A stretch of DNA of 64,000 nucleotides from a bacterium (GTDB taxonomy: Bacteria; UBP6; UBA1177; JAKLFG01). This document shows, one piece after another, positions 52,401 through 60,883 of the stretch. The stretch lies in contig JAKLFG010000002.1 of the NCBI GenBank assembly GCA_022711315.1, forward strand, positions 33,844-97,843, read 5' to 3'. Position numbers and translations under genes: made by a program. The notes under the pieces were generated by a model. The model saw only the letters and a list, made by a program, of their open reading frames with translations, searched no databases and was not told where the DNA came from. Within the stretch, counting starts at the first letter, position 1, and the number at the start of each line of letters is the position of its first letter.

Positions 52401-55400
52401 CCTCCTACGCCCGGAACCGCTACGACGACATCGTCGTGGTGAAGGAGCGGTACGAACCAGGCGAAACGGCCGAGATCCTCTTCGCGTCCGCCGCCGACGC
52501 GGTGACGGTGGTGCTCGACATCCTGCGGGGCGAGAAGGAGGAGCGCAGTATCCTCACGCTCGACCGGTCGCAGAAGTTCGTCCGCATCCCGGTGACCGAG
52601 TCCGACCGCGGCAACATCGCGATCCGGTATCTTTTCCTCAAGCACGGACGCAGTTTCAGCGGCATGCGCATCATCGCGGTGCCATGGTCGAATAAGCAAC
52701 TCTCCTACGAATTTCTTTCGTTCCGCAGCACGCTCAAGCCGGGCGAAAAGGAAGAGTGGCGCATCAAACTCAAAGGGGCGAAAGGGGAGGCGGTCGCGGC
52801 CGAACTCGCGGCGACGCTCTACGATGGATCGCTCGATGTGTTCCTCCCCCACCAATGGACTTTTTCTCTGTTCCCGACGAACTATTTCCGGTATCAGTGG
52901 CTTACCAACGAAGGCCAGCAGATCCGCTACGCCCAGCCGCTCGAACGCGACTGGAACATCTCTGTCCCGTGGCCGACGCTTACGAGTGACGCGCTCAATT
53001 ATTTCGGCATGTACCTCGGCGGCTACGGCTATCGCGGCCGTGGCGGCGGCGGATACGCCTATGGCGGTGTCGTCACCGGCGCGTGGAGCGAAACGGCGGC
53101 CGATAAGGCGGAGGAGACCGTCGCCAAGCCGTCCGCCGCGCCGATGGCGCAAGGCAGAGCGACGGCCCGGATCATGAGCAAGAACTCGGCCGACGGCGAT
53201 ACGCGTTACGAATTCGACGATATGGACATCGCCGGAGAAATGGCGGCGCCGCCCGCACCGCCGGTCCAGATACGGAAGAACCTGCAGGAGACCGCTTTCT
53301 TCTATCCGCAACTGACGACCGACGAGCAGGGGGAGACGATCGTCTCCTTCACGGTGCCCGAGGCGCTCACGACCTGGAAGATGATCGGACTGGCCCATAC
53401 CAAGGCGCTGGAATCGGTCATCCTGAAGAACGAACTGAAAACGCAGAAGGAGTTGATGGTCGCCCCCAATATGCCGCGCTTCCTGCGCGAAGGGGACAAA
53501 CTCATCCTTTCGGCGAAGATCAGCAACATGAGCGACGCGCCCAAGTCGGGAAGCGCCGAACTGAAACTGCTCGACGCCCGGACGATGGCCGATGTCGGCG
53601 CGACCTTCGCTCGCGCGCAGAAGGACGCGGCCTTCACCGTCCCGGCGAAAGGCAACGGTGTCGTTACGTGGGAGGTGACGGTGCCGCGGCGCGACGATCC
53701 GGTCCTCTGGCGCATCGTGGCCACCGCGGGCGATACCGGCGACGGCGAGGAGAATATCCTGCCGGTCCTTTCCGATCGGATGCTCGTCACCGAGACCCTG
53801 CCGCTGCCGGTGAACGGCAAAGAAAAGAGGTCGTTCACGCTCGAGAAACTGAAGAACAACGCCTCGACGAGCCTCGTCAACCACCGGCTCACGCTCGAAT
53901 TCACCTCGAACCCGGCGTGGTACGCGGTGCAGGCGCTGCCCTACCTTATCGAATACCCCTACGAATGCGCCGAACAGGTCTTCTCGCGCTTCTACGCCAA
54001 CAGCCTCGCGACCCACATCGTGAAGAAGAACCCGAAGATAGAGAAGGTCTTCGCGCAGTGGAAGGGAACGCCCGCACTCGATTCGAACCTCATGAAGAAC
54101 GAGGAGTTGAAGTCGGCGCTCCTGCAGGAGACGCCGTGGGTACTCGACGCACAGGACGAGGCGGCCTCCAAGCGGCGCATTGCGCTCCTGTTCGACCTCA
54201 ACCGGATGGCGGGCGAACTAAAGAGCGCCTTCGACAAACTGCGACGGCTACAGGTGTCGAGCGGCGGCTGGCCGTGGTTCCCGGGGCTTCCCGAGGACCG
54301 CTACATCACCCAGCACATCACGGCGGGGATGGGAAAACTCAAAAAACTCGGCGTCGCGACCGGTCCCGACATCGAGCGGATGACGCGCGCCGCGGTCGGC
54401 TATCTCGACCGGCAGATGGAGCGCGAGTACCGGGAACTCCTGCGCGCCAAGGTCGACATGACGAAGGAACATATCTCTTACCTCGAGCGGCACTACCTTT
54501 ACACCCGCAGTTTCTTCGCCGAGGTGCCGGTGGCTGAGGCGCACCAGACCGCGTTCAACTACTGGAAAGGGCAAGCGACGACCTACTGGCTCGCCGAGAC
54601 GCCCTACATGACGGCGCTTACCGCAACGGCCCTGTTCCGCTTCGGCGACGCGGCGGCGGCCGCGAAGATGGTGGCGTCGCTCAAGGAGCGGGCGATCTAC
54701 TCCGACGAACTCGGGATGTACTGGAAAGAGAATATGGGCGGCTACTACTGGTTCCAGTTCCCCATCGAAACGCAGGCGTCTCTCATCGAGGCGTTCGAGG
54801 AGGTGGCCAAGGACAGCGCGTCGGCCGACAAGATGAAGACCTGGCTCATCAAGATGAAACAGGTGCAGAACTGGCGCACCACCAAGGCGACCGCCGATGC
54901 GGTCTACGCGCTTCTCCACAGCGGCACCGACTGGCTGACGGCCTCGAAACTCGCGACGGTGACGGTGGGGGGGAAGGTGGCGCGGCCGGCCGAAGGGGAA
55001 CGGGCGCCCGAGGCGGGCACCGGCTACTTCAAGACGGCGTGGCCCGGAAAGGAGGTGACCCCGGCGATGGCGCAGGTGACGGTGGAGAACCCGAACCCCG
55101 GCCCGGCGTGGGGCGCCCTCTACTGGCAGTACTTCGAGGATCTCGACAAGATAACAGCCGACCGGCAGGGACCGCTCGCCATCGAACGACAGATACTGCG
55201 CGAGAAGCGGACCGACAGCGGTGCCGTACTTGAACCGATCGCCGCCGACGCGCCGCTCGCGGTGGGCGACAAGATCGCGGTGCGGCTCGTCCTTAAGGTC
55301 GACCGCGACATGGAGTACCTGCACCTCAAGGACGGCCGACCGGCCGGGACCGAACCGGTTGAGGTGCTGTCGGGTTCCGACTACCGCGACGGCCTCTGGT

Positions 55401-55591
55401 ACTACCGTGTGACCAAGGACGCATCGACTAACTTCTTCATCCACCGCGCGGTCAAAGGGACCTATGTGCTGGAATATCGTCTGACGGTGACCATCGCCGG
55501 GAACTACTCGGCGGGGCTCGCCACGGCGCAGTGCATGTACGCCCCCGAATTCGCCGCTCACAGCGCCGGATCGCGCCTCACCGCGCAATGA
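49412..55591 (+). CDS. alpha-2-macroglobulin-family lipoprotein with thioester motif
   Basis: A 2059-aa bacterial alpha-2-macroglobulin. The signal ends LLISC (Cys18). An N-terminal helical region of ~300 residues (AEKEGKPRTALEEITKIL) precedes the macroglobulin domains, including FTDRAIYRPGQTIYFKG (~626). A Gly/Tyr-rich stretch (GGYGYRGRGGGGYAYGG, ~1200) and Ala/Lys/Thr sequence mark the likely bait region. The ANA/MG10 region has ETAFFYPQLTTDEQGE. The thioester motif CAEQ is at 1519-1522 (IEYPYECAEQVFSRFY), in the alpha-helical domain. Such proteins trap proteases that attack the envelope; the thioester type can bind them covalently. No penicillin-binding pbpC gene is adjacent, unlike in enterobacteria. 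A GGGAGGG ribosome-binding site precedes the ATG. Confidence 0.92.
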   Translation: MERRFFWAMFVFFLLISCGGSKSVSGTDPLAVTDDPAVPDIDFIPPNKYDDNAAEWKKVEAAEKEGKPRTALEEITKILDAARTGHNVPQIVRALIERAKFEQRIGEKQPAEQIAALEKEIAAAQFPEKNLLHSIAADLYESYFQMNRWRFYERTAGAAEGEDIASWSLPKLMATITVHHHAAIEHGAKLREIPIALFDEVLVKGTRPRSLRPSLYDLIAHRAADFFINDESSIAEGAAPFEVNDLGYLFPAERFALLPIPTTDRNALAWHALTILQDLTRAHLRDGDPAALIDIELKRLAFVRGIHTAENREDIYLKTIELLEQQYGAHDASARIGYERARLSYEKGLGWREGMPDAERMGLKEALAKCGAVTLKWPVSEGAVLCRSLTADITRKTIQLQAEPEVTPEQPSLLFLKYRNVQKLYFRTVKLTAARADELTARYHYGGEYQPEKIAAELVKSPPRHEWEIALPDDGDLREHRVEVPMPPLERGDLAILCGTDPGFSYDKNRLDWVIIRSSRIAFRHQVNERSLELFVADRTSGRPIAQAQVTIFRNEYDYQTSRYVERETASGTTDRNGILKISLPRNDRHSYGLSALITQGGDRLKSAFWGYPYARDRRSFVRTYFFTDRAIYRPGQTIYFKGIVIEHDAAGMPKIVAGKNDTVELYDPNGQKAGSLSVTTNGYGSFHGSLTAPTGALNGRMTLRTKTGNHSVSVEEYKRQLFETALDAPKGSYRLGDTVTVEGKAISYAGSPLTDAKVQWHVEREVQFPYFFGLWGRSWFYDLWNGKKAIIGKGETTTGPDGRYRIAFAARPDTQVPKEEQPLFSYRVHAEVTDLNGETHPAERFVQAAYSALRITVGGATQGFVNAPFELELTTANMSGEPEPSKGEVTVSRLADPERLLRPRLFYERPDRFLLDKGAFVKQFPHDPYGEEATAPRPKEREYLRAPFDTGAQKKMTIDPKDWPAGDYLVEVTATDAFGQPVTTRRIIPIRTAGDASYARNRYDDIVVVKERYEPGETAEILFASAADAVTVVLDILRGEKEERSILTLDRSQKFVRIPVTESDRGNIAIRYLFLKHGRSFSGMRIIAVPWSNKQLSYEFLSFRSTLKPGEKEEWRIKLKGAKGEAVAAELAATLYDGSLDVFLPHQWTFSLFPTNYFRYQWLTNEGQQIRYAQPLERDWNISVPWPTLTSDALNYFGMYLGGYGYRGRGGGGYAYGGVVTGAWSETAADKAEETVAKPSAAPMAQGRATARIMSKNSADGDTRYEFDDMDIAGEMAAPPAPPVQIRKNLQETAFFYPQLTTDEQGETIVSFTVPEALTTWKMIGLAHTKALESVILKNELKTQKELMVAPNMPRFLREGDKLILSAKISNMSDAPKSGSAELKLLDARTMADVGATFARAQKDAAFTVPAKGNGVVTWEVTVPRRDDPVLWRIVATAGDTGDGEENILPVLSDRMLVTETLPLPVNGKEKRSFTLEKLKNNASTSLVNHRLTLEFTSNPAWYAVQALPYLIEYPYECAEQVFSRFYANSLATHIVKKNPKIEKVFAQWKGTPALDSNLMKNEELKSALLQETPWVLDAQDEAASKRRIALLFDLNRMAGELKSAFDKLRRLQVSSGGWPWFPGLPEDRYITQHITAGMGKLKKLGVATGPDIERMTRAAVGYLDRQMEREYRELLRAKVDMTKEHISYLERHYLYTRSFFAEVPVAEAHQTAFNYWKGQATTYWLAETPYMTALTATALFRFGDAAAAAKMVASLKERAIYSDELGMYWKENMGGYYWFQFPIETQASLIEAFEEVAKDSASADKMKTWLIKMKQVQNWRTTKATADAVYALLHSGTDWLTASKLATVTVGGKVARPAEGERAPEAGTGYFKTAWPGKEVTPAMAQVTVENPNPGPAWGALYWQYFEDLDKITADRQGPLAIERQILREKRTDSGAVLEPIAADAPLAVGDKIAVRLVLKVDRDMEYLHLKDGRPAGTEPVEVLSGSDYRDGLWYYRVTKDASTNFFIHRAVKGTYVLEYRLTVTIAGNYSAGLATAQCMYAPEFAAHSAGSRLTAQ

Positions 55592-55656
55592 CGCGTAACT
55601 GTACAAAACCAAAAAAGGATGATAGGATGACGGTCGAGTGAATGGCGGGAGGAGCC

Positions 55657-57024
55657 ATGCGTGAGATCCTGCTGCTGGGTGACGATGGACATCTGGCGGC
55701 TCAACTAGGCAAGATCGACGGTGCCCGTTTCGCGGTGCGCCCGATCGCCACGGTCGACGAGGCCTCCGGCGTCCCGGCGCTCATCGTGCTGGCCGCCGCC
55801 GGCCCGTTCAGCGCCTCCCGATCCCTCATCACGGCTCTTAAAAAGCGTTTCCCCGCCGTCCCGCTGTTGGTGATCGGACCCTGCGACGACGCCGACAAGG
55901 TCAAGGCGATCGGGGCAGGCGCCGCCGACATCCTGCGTCCCCCCGTGCCCGACACCGATCTGCGCCGCCATGTCGTCTCGCTCGCCGACGGCATCGAGCG
56001 GGAACACGAGATGGACGACCTCATCAAACAGAAGAACTGCCTCAAATGCCCGCTCATCCGCGAGACGCACGGCTATGGCCGCTTCATCGGATCGAGCCCC
56101 GCGATAAAGAAGGTCTTCGCGCAGATAGAGAAGGTGCGCAAGAGTTCGCTCAATGTCTTCATCCACGGCGAGAGCGGCACCGGCAAGGAACTGGTGGCGC
56201 GGACGCTCCACGAATCGAGCGCCCACCGCGACGGCCCCTTCATGGCGATCAACTGTGGCGCGATACCGGAACACCTGCTCGAGTCGGAGTTGTTCGGCTA
56301 TGAGAAGGGTGCCTTCACCGGCGCCGACCGCCCCTACAACGGCAAGATCATCGACGCCGACGGCGGCACGCTCTTCCTTGACGAGGTGTCGGAACTGCCG
56401 CTCAAACTGCAGGTGAAACTGCTCCGCTTCCTCGAGGAAAGGAAGGTGACCCGGCTCGGCAGCAGCCGTGCGCAGGAGGTCGATGTGCGGCTGGTCTGCG
56501 CCACCAACAAGGACCTGCGGGCGATGGTGCGCGGCAACCTGTTCCGGGAGGATCTTTACTACCGGCTGGTGGTCTATACCATCGATCTGCCGCCCTTGCG
56601 CGAACGGCGCGAGGACATTCCGCTGTTCTTCGCCCATTTCCTGCAGGAACGGGAAGAGCGGCATGAGGTCCATATCACCCGCATAGAGCCGGAGGTCGTC
56701 GAACTCCTCAAGAACTATCCGTGGCCCGGCAATGTGCGCGAGATCATCAATCTCGTGGACCATGTGCTCGTGTCGGCCGAGGAGGGGATCGTGACCGTCG
56801 ATGCGTTGCCCCCCTATGTCCGCGAGCCGCACGGCACCCCCGCCGAGCGGACAGAGGCCGGCGCTCCGGCACCGTGGCGACCGCGGACGATAGAGGAACT
56901 GGAAAAGGAAGCTATCATCGCCACCTTGCGCCACTTCAATGGCAACATGGCCGAAACGGCGCGCGCCCTCGGCATCGGCCGGGCGACCCTCTACCGCAAG
57001 ATGGCATCGTACCACATCGACTGA
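55657..57024 (+). CDS. sigma-54-dependent activator with degenerate receiver domain
   Basis: A 455-aa NtrC-family activator. The N-terminal ~120 residues look like a response-regulator receiver (REILLLGDDGHLAAQLG), but the usual phosphoacceptor Asp is replaced: the beta-3 strand reads LIVLAAAGPF. A short CLKCP motif links to the AAA+ domain with Walker A GESGTGKE (171-178), the sigma-54 contact loop GAFTGA (218-223), and LFLDEVSELPLKLQ. A Fis-type helix-turn-helix (NMAETARALGIGRATLYRKM) ends the protein. Met at 55657 follows GGAGG; an upstream Met at 55642 has none. The next gene has a sigma-54 promoter, making it the probable target. No histidine kinase is adjacent, which fits control other than phosphorylation. 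Confidence 0.92.
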   Translation: MREILLLGDDGHLAAQLGKIDGARFAVRPIATVDEASGVPALIVLAAAGPFSASRSLITALKKRFPAVPLLVIGPCDDADKVKAIGAGAADILRPPVPDTDLRRHVVSLADGIEREHEMDDLIKQKNCLKCPLIRETHGYGRFIGSSPAIKKVFAQIEKVRKSSLNVFIHGESGTGKELVARTLHESSAHRDGPFMAINCGAIPEHLLESELFGYEKGAFTGADRPYNGKIIDADGGTLFLDEVSELPLKLQVKLLRFLEERKVTRLGSSRAQEVDVRLVCATNKDLRAMVRGNLFREDLYYRLVVYTIDLPPLRERREDIPLFFAHFLQEREERHEVHITRIEPEVVELLKNYPWPGNVREIINLVDHVLVSAEEGIVTVDALPPYVREPHGTPAERTEAGAPAPWRPRTIEELEKEAIIATLRHFNGNMAETARALGIGRATLYRKMASYHID

Positions 57025-57034
57025 CTGCCTCAAA

Positions 57035-57051
57035 ACAATACGCCGCATTGT
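57035..57051. promoter_or_regulatory. possible activator-binding site (UAS)
   Basis: An inverted repeat ACAAT-7-ATTGT about 145 bp upstream of the expected sigma-54 transcription start, a normal distance for an enhancer-binding protein. Short arms; speculative. Confidence 0.25.
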
Positions 57052-57164
57052 ATCAAAACGGGATTTTTCGCTGCTTTCCCCTTCTCTTAAGGACACGCTA
57101 GACCAAAATATAACCTAATAAAAACAGTAAGATGCGAAAAGATTTTTCTGTTTCTCCTGTTATC

Positions 57165-57178
57165 GGCACACCCCTTGC
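57165..57178 (+). promoter_or_regulatory. sigma-54 promoter
   Basis: GGCAC-ACCCC-TTGC with GG (57165-57166) and GC (57177-57178) separated by exactly 10 bp, matching the -24/-12 consensus GGCAC-N5-TTGC. It lies about 80 bp before the lipoprotein start at 57245 and directly downstream of a sigma-54 activator gene. Confidence 0.75.
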
Positions 57179-57244
57179 GTTAATAACCGGCGTGAGAAGT
57201 TCATTGGGAACTGAAGATAACTCGTTAACATGAAGGAGAGTGTC

Positions 57245-58489
57245 ATGAACGCGATCAAGAATTTGTTAGTGATGATGGTGGTTGTTTTTTCGGTCCTCGT
57301 CGGTTGTGAACAGGCGGTTTCCGAAGAACGCCCCGTAAAAATGTCGGCGGTGGCCGGCAATGAGTATATCGGCCTCTGGGATGTCAGTTTTCTCGATGTC
57401 GAGTACGATGCTGAGAACGATGTATCCATATTTCGTTACTCCGTCTCGTCGGTCAGCGAACGGGGCAAGGACCTGAGTCACTGGGTGCTTGAACTGTGCG
57501 ACGAAGCGGTCGTGGTCGGCGCGAAGGTGAACGGTGAGCCCTACCCGATCGGAAGCGACCCCATCCATGTCGACCCGACCACTCAGATGCTGGGCTTCAA
57601 ATTCGATGACGGCCAGCCGCTCGGCTCCAGTTGGGAGTACGAGATCGTCCTTGCGGGTCATCTGGACATCGTCGACGGTCAGTTCTCCCTCAAGGCGGGA
57701 TCGAACCAGAATGAACTGAGCGTCTCCTACGGCAGTGTGCAGGCCCCCTCGTGCGAACCTGTGGTGAACGAAGAGAAGTATTCGATCAGCGGCGTGGTAT
57801 TCATGGATGTGAACGGCAACGGCCTGTTCGATGCCGGCGAATTCCCGATCCCGGGCGTCCAGATCCTTTTGAACGGTTCACCGGCCGCCCTGTCGGGGAT
57901 CGACGGTTCCTACCTTATCGATGATCTTGTCGCCGGCTCTTATGAGGTGGTCTCCTATCCGGCGGGCGGCGCTCCCGAACTGCAGGCGATCGTCCCCTAC
58001 CTCATCCCGGTCCTTCCCGAAAGCGTGCAGGTGGTGCTGGGCCCCTCGAAGAGCGGCGTTGACTTCGCCTACCGTCTCGACTACGGCGATGTGCTCCTTT
58101 CCGGCGAGGGGCGTACCATCGGTTTCTGGAAACACCAGTTGTCGGTCATTATCAGCGGCAAGGGCAAAGCGCAGGTGAGCAAGGCGCAGATCGATGCGAT
58201 GATCGGCCAGATCAACGGCTTCTTCCTGCCCGACCCGTTCGCCATCGGCTCCTACAAGCAGGCCTTCGAGATCCTCAGCAACAGCAGTCCCGTCCCGGTC
58301 GATCTTCTCAAGAAGCAGTTGCTCGCGGCCGAGTTCAACAAGTTCTACGGTCTCGGCCTCGACAGCCCGCTCCTGATGGAGGTCATCCTCAAGTACGCCG
58401 AATCGATGGTCTACCTCGGCTCCTTCTCCGGTGAAGAACTCCTCTCCATGAAGGATGTGCTCGATGCGATGAACAACCTCGGGCACTGA
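57245..58489 (+). CDS. sigma-54-controlled lipoprotein with SdrD B-like domain
   Basis: A 414-aa predicted lipoprotein. The signal ends VLVGC (Cys21). Residues ~45-165 form a beta-type domain (FRYSVSSVSERGKDLSHWVLEL). A SdrD B-like repeat follows (SISGVVFMDVNGNGLFDAGE, then GIDGSYLIDDLVAGSYEV), with a Ca-binding-like DVNGNGLFD loop. The C-terminal ~150 residues begin GRTIGFWKHQ, similar to the GFWKNH motif of many secreted proteins, and are helical after it. Start at 57245 has AAGGAGAG upstream; a Met at 57230 lies before that site. It has its own sigma-54 promoter and a strong terminator, so it is a single-gene transcript likely switched on by the adjacent activator. Confidence 0.82.
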   Translation: MNAIKNLLVMMVVVFSVLVGCEQAVSEERPVKMSAVAGNEYIGLWDVSFLDVEYDAENDVSIFRYSVSSVSERGKDLSHWVLELCDEAVVVGAKVNGEPYPIGSDPIHVDPTTQMLGFKFDDGQPLGSSWEYEIVLAGHLDIVDGQFSLKAGSNQNELSVSYGSVQAPSCEPVVNEEKYSISGVVFMDVNGNGLFDAGEFPIPGVQILLNGSPAALSGIDGSYLIDDLVAGSYEVVSYPAGGAPELQAIVPYLIPVLPESVQVVLGPSKSGVDFAYRLDYGDVLLSGEGRTIGFWKHQLSVIISGKGKAQVSKAQIDAMIGQINGFFLPDPFAIGSYKQAFEILSNSSPVPVDLLKKQLLAAEFNKFYGLGLDSPLLMEVILKYAESMVYLGSFSGEELLSMKDVLDAMNNLGH

Positions 58490-58512
58490 TCCCCGTTCTT
58501 TGTCCCGTCCCT

Positions 58513-58543
58513 GCGGGGCCTCCTCCGGGGGGCCCCTTTTTTT
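58513..58543 (+). terminator. rho-independent terminator
   Basis: GGGGCC (58515-58520) pairs with GGCCCC (58531-58536) around a 10-nt GC-rich loop, followed by seven T (58537-58543). It ends the SdrD B-like gene and touches the last codon of the convergent gene. Confidence 0.85.
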
Positions 58544-60747
58544 CAGTAATTCATCCGGCTCAGCATCTCTTCTTTAAGCGCCGGATCGGCAAGAAGCACG
58601 AATATCCGGCCGACATTCTGCTCGTTGAGAGCGATGTCGGGGAAAGTTATGGTACGGCCGTCAACGGTGAAGTTCGCCGGCAGGAACTCGCCGTCGCGCA
58701 GTTCCCACACCTCGGCCACCGGGAATTCGGGCGGCACTGCGACCGGCACGGTGACGGTGTGGGGACCCCATTTCCAGTGGACATCCTGCGCCGAGAGACA
58801 CTGCTGTTCGGTCGGTACGGTCGTGGTGTTGAGACTGAAGAGGACGAGCGCCATCACCTCGCGCGACCGGATGACCGACGCGATGAACTGCCCGTCCTGC
58901 TGGACGATGGCGTGGATGTCCCCTTCGCGCAGATAGGGCTTGAGCCCGTTGATCTCGCGGTTGGTCTTCCCGATCTCCTCCCAGGTCGCAGGGAACCGTT
59001 CGATCATCTCTTTCGGTGTCTGGAAGTACATGATCCCCTTCGAGCCGACCATCAGGACCGAGAGCGCCTGAATGCGGAACTCGGCGGCGGTCGGCTGGCG
59101 GTAGACCGTGGTCCCGACGACCGGGATGGTGGTGTTCCACCCGTTGTGCAGGGCCTGCGTATAGGCCCAAGTGGTGTGCGGCATGTGGTTCTCGTGGACG
59201 AGCAGGAGTTGGTCGAAGGCCCCCCGAAGCGGCGGATGGGTCCCGGCGACGGTGATGTGCGGCGCACAGGCGGCGACATAGTAGTCAAAGCCCTGAATGT
59301 CGGTCGCCCCGGCGAAAATACCGTTGTAGCGGCCGCGCGAGCCGCCGATGTAGGTCGGCAGGTCGGGCCATAATTCCCATGTCTTGCGGGCGAGCCGCGC
59401 CCGTGTCTCCGGTTCGGGATAGCCGTTGTCGAGCAGTTTATTGTCGCATTCGTCGGCGTGAAAGGCGACCGCGATATGCGACACATCGGGATAAGCCAGA
59501 AAATGGCTGTCGTGCTCGAAGGTGAGCACCGCCTGAAAATCGTTTTCCTGTGCCACCGTGCCGAGCAGTTCAAAGATGTCGTTCGTCCCGCCGAAGTTCG
59601 AGGAACAGGAATTCGCCGTATCGGGTCGGGTGAAGAAGGTGTCGAACCCGTGGGCCCGGTGTTCGTCGTACCAGTCGGTATCGTAGACGGGATAGGGGCA
59701 CTCGCTTTCGCTCTGCCAGGTCTCGACCGGGTAGAAGTCGCGGATGACCCGGCCGCCGGCGGTCGAGGGGGGCAAGCCGTTCACGAGGGCGGTGACGGTC
59801 CACGGGTCTCCCGACTTCACCGATTCGCAGAGAGGCACGGTGATGAGCATGTTCACATTCGGTGGCAGGATGTCGCCCGCCATGCAGGCGGCGGCGGTCA
59901 CATCGCGGCCATTGTAGAGCAGTTTGGTGAGCGTTACCGGCGCCTGCGTCCGGTTCTCGATGTGGATGATGAGCGTCCGGTAGTCGTCGGCGAAGGCGAC
60001 ATACTTGAGCGGCACCTGAGCGAGGGCATAATTGAACTGGCCGCTGAAGGCGGTGCCTTCTTCGGTCTCGACGGTCAGTTGGCCGTTCGACGCGCCGTCC
60101 CACGATGCCTCGCGGCTGTGGAAGTTGACCCAGAAGGCGTCACCCTCGGTGAAGGTCAGCGGGTAGACATGATACCAGTCGAGTTTCGTCTGGGTGAGAA
60201 GATCCGCGACAGAGACGCCGTTCAGTTTCACCGCCGTCACCTTACCGCCTTTCCCGGCGATGCCCGTTATCTGGAAGCGGCCGCCGCTGGTCGGCGCCGG
60301 TATCGGGTTGATGACATCGCCTTCCTGATAGTTCGGATAGTAGAAATCTTTGCGGTAGGAGGCGTAGATGTTGGTATCGACCGGCGCGTCGTCGCAGGGA
60401 GCGGCCGATGGCTGGCAGGTCGTTTCGGCGGGGAGGATGATCCCGGCGAGATCCTCGTCGGGCAAGAGAGCATCTGACTGATCGGGCTGATCCGACTGAT
60501 CGGGCTGATCATCGGAAAGCAGGTCGTCGGGAAGGAGCATATCTTCGTCAACCATATCGTCCTTTTCGTCCTTTATGTCGCTTATGTCCTTTTCTCCATC
60601 GTCGCTTTCGTCCTTTTCCCCATTGATATCGCCGTCCACCGTTTCGTCGGTCATCAGATCGTCGACCGGCGCGGTCTCGTTCTTGTCGCAGGCCGCGACA
60701 AGGAACAGCACCGCCCATCCCGCAAAGATACCCAACACCCTCGTCAT
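58543..60747 (-). CDS. large lipoprotein with glycoside-hydrolase-like (beta/alpha) region
   Basis: A 734-aa predicted lipoprotein. The signal ends FLVAAC (Cys20) and is followed by a very long Asp/Lys/Glu/Gln linker to about residue 105 (DQPDQSDQPDQSD). A beta-rich region (~110-330) precedes a ~300-residue part that looks like a TIM-barrel glycoside hydrolase: FHADECDNK, WPDLPTYIGGSRGRYNG, GFDYYVAACAPH, IQALSVLMVGSKGIMYF. The last ~90 residues are beta-rich. I cannot assign a family, and catalytic acids are only guessed. The start at 60747 is six bases after GGAG; an ATG two codons earlier abuts the ribosome-binding site. Divergent from the Asp-box gene at 60884. Confidence 0.7.
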   Translation of the reverse strand: MTRVLGIFAGWAVLFLVAACDKNETAPVDDLMTDETVDGDINGEKDESDDGEKDISDIKDEKDDMVDEDMLLPDDLLSDDQPDQSDQPDQSDALLPDEDLAGIILPAETTCQPSAAPCDDAPVDTNIYASYRKDFYYPNYQEGDVINPIPAPTSGGRFQITGIAGKGGKVTAVKLNGVSVADLLTQTKLDWYHVYPLTFTEGDAFWVNFHSREASWDGASNGQLTVETEEGTAFSGQFNYALAQVPLKYVAFADDYRTLIIHIENRTQAPVTLTKLLYNGRDVTAAACMAGDILPPNVNMLITVPLCESVKSGDPWTVTALVNGLPPSTAGGRVIRDFYPVETWQSESECPYPVYDTDWYDEHRAHGFDTFFTRPDTANSCSSNFGGTNDIFELLGTVAQENDFQAVLTFEHDSHFLAYPDVSHIAVAFHADECDNKLLDNGYPEPETRARLARKTWELWPDLPTYIGGSRGRYNGIFAGATDIQGFDYYVAACAPHITVAGTHPPLRGAFDQLLLVHENHMPHTTWAYTQALHNGWNTTIPVVGTTVYRQPTAAEFRIQALSVLMVGSKGIMYFQTPKEMIERFPATWEEIGKTNREINGLKPYLREGDIHAIVQQDGQFIASVIRSREVMALVLFSLNTTTVPTEQQCLSAQDVHWKWGPHTVTVPVAVPPEFPVAEVWELRDGEFLPANFTVDGRTITFPDIALNEQNVGRIFVLLADPALKEEMLSRMNY

Positions 60748-60790
60748 CGTCATCTCCTTTGAAAAGTTGTTCCTTTGTCCTGTCGCGGCG

Positions 60791-60850
60791 ACCATAGCAA
60801 AAAGAGAGCAGGCTGTCAAAACTTGACAAAACACCGCGTCATCCTATGTT
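60791..60850. promoter_or_regulatory. divergent promoters with back-to-back -35 boxes
   Basis: Leftward: TTGACA (60819-60814), 17-bp spacer, TATGGT (60796-60791) for the gene starting at 60747. Rightward: TTGACA (60823-60828), 16-bp spacer, TATGTT (60845-60850) for the gene at 60884. The two perfect -35 boxes form the inverted repeat TGTCAA-AAC-TTGACA. Confidence 0.7.
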
Positions 60851-60883
60851 TTATCCGGTGTCGGCATCACAAGGAGGATAAGC

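Noticed and set aside
51521..54016. An 831-residue minus-strand open frame inside the A2M gene
   Set aside because: Shadow of the A2M coding frame; Arg/His-rich, without signal, motif or start site.
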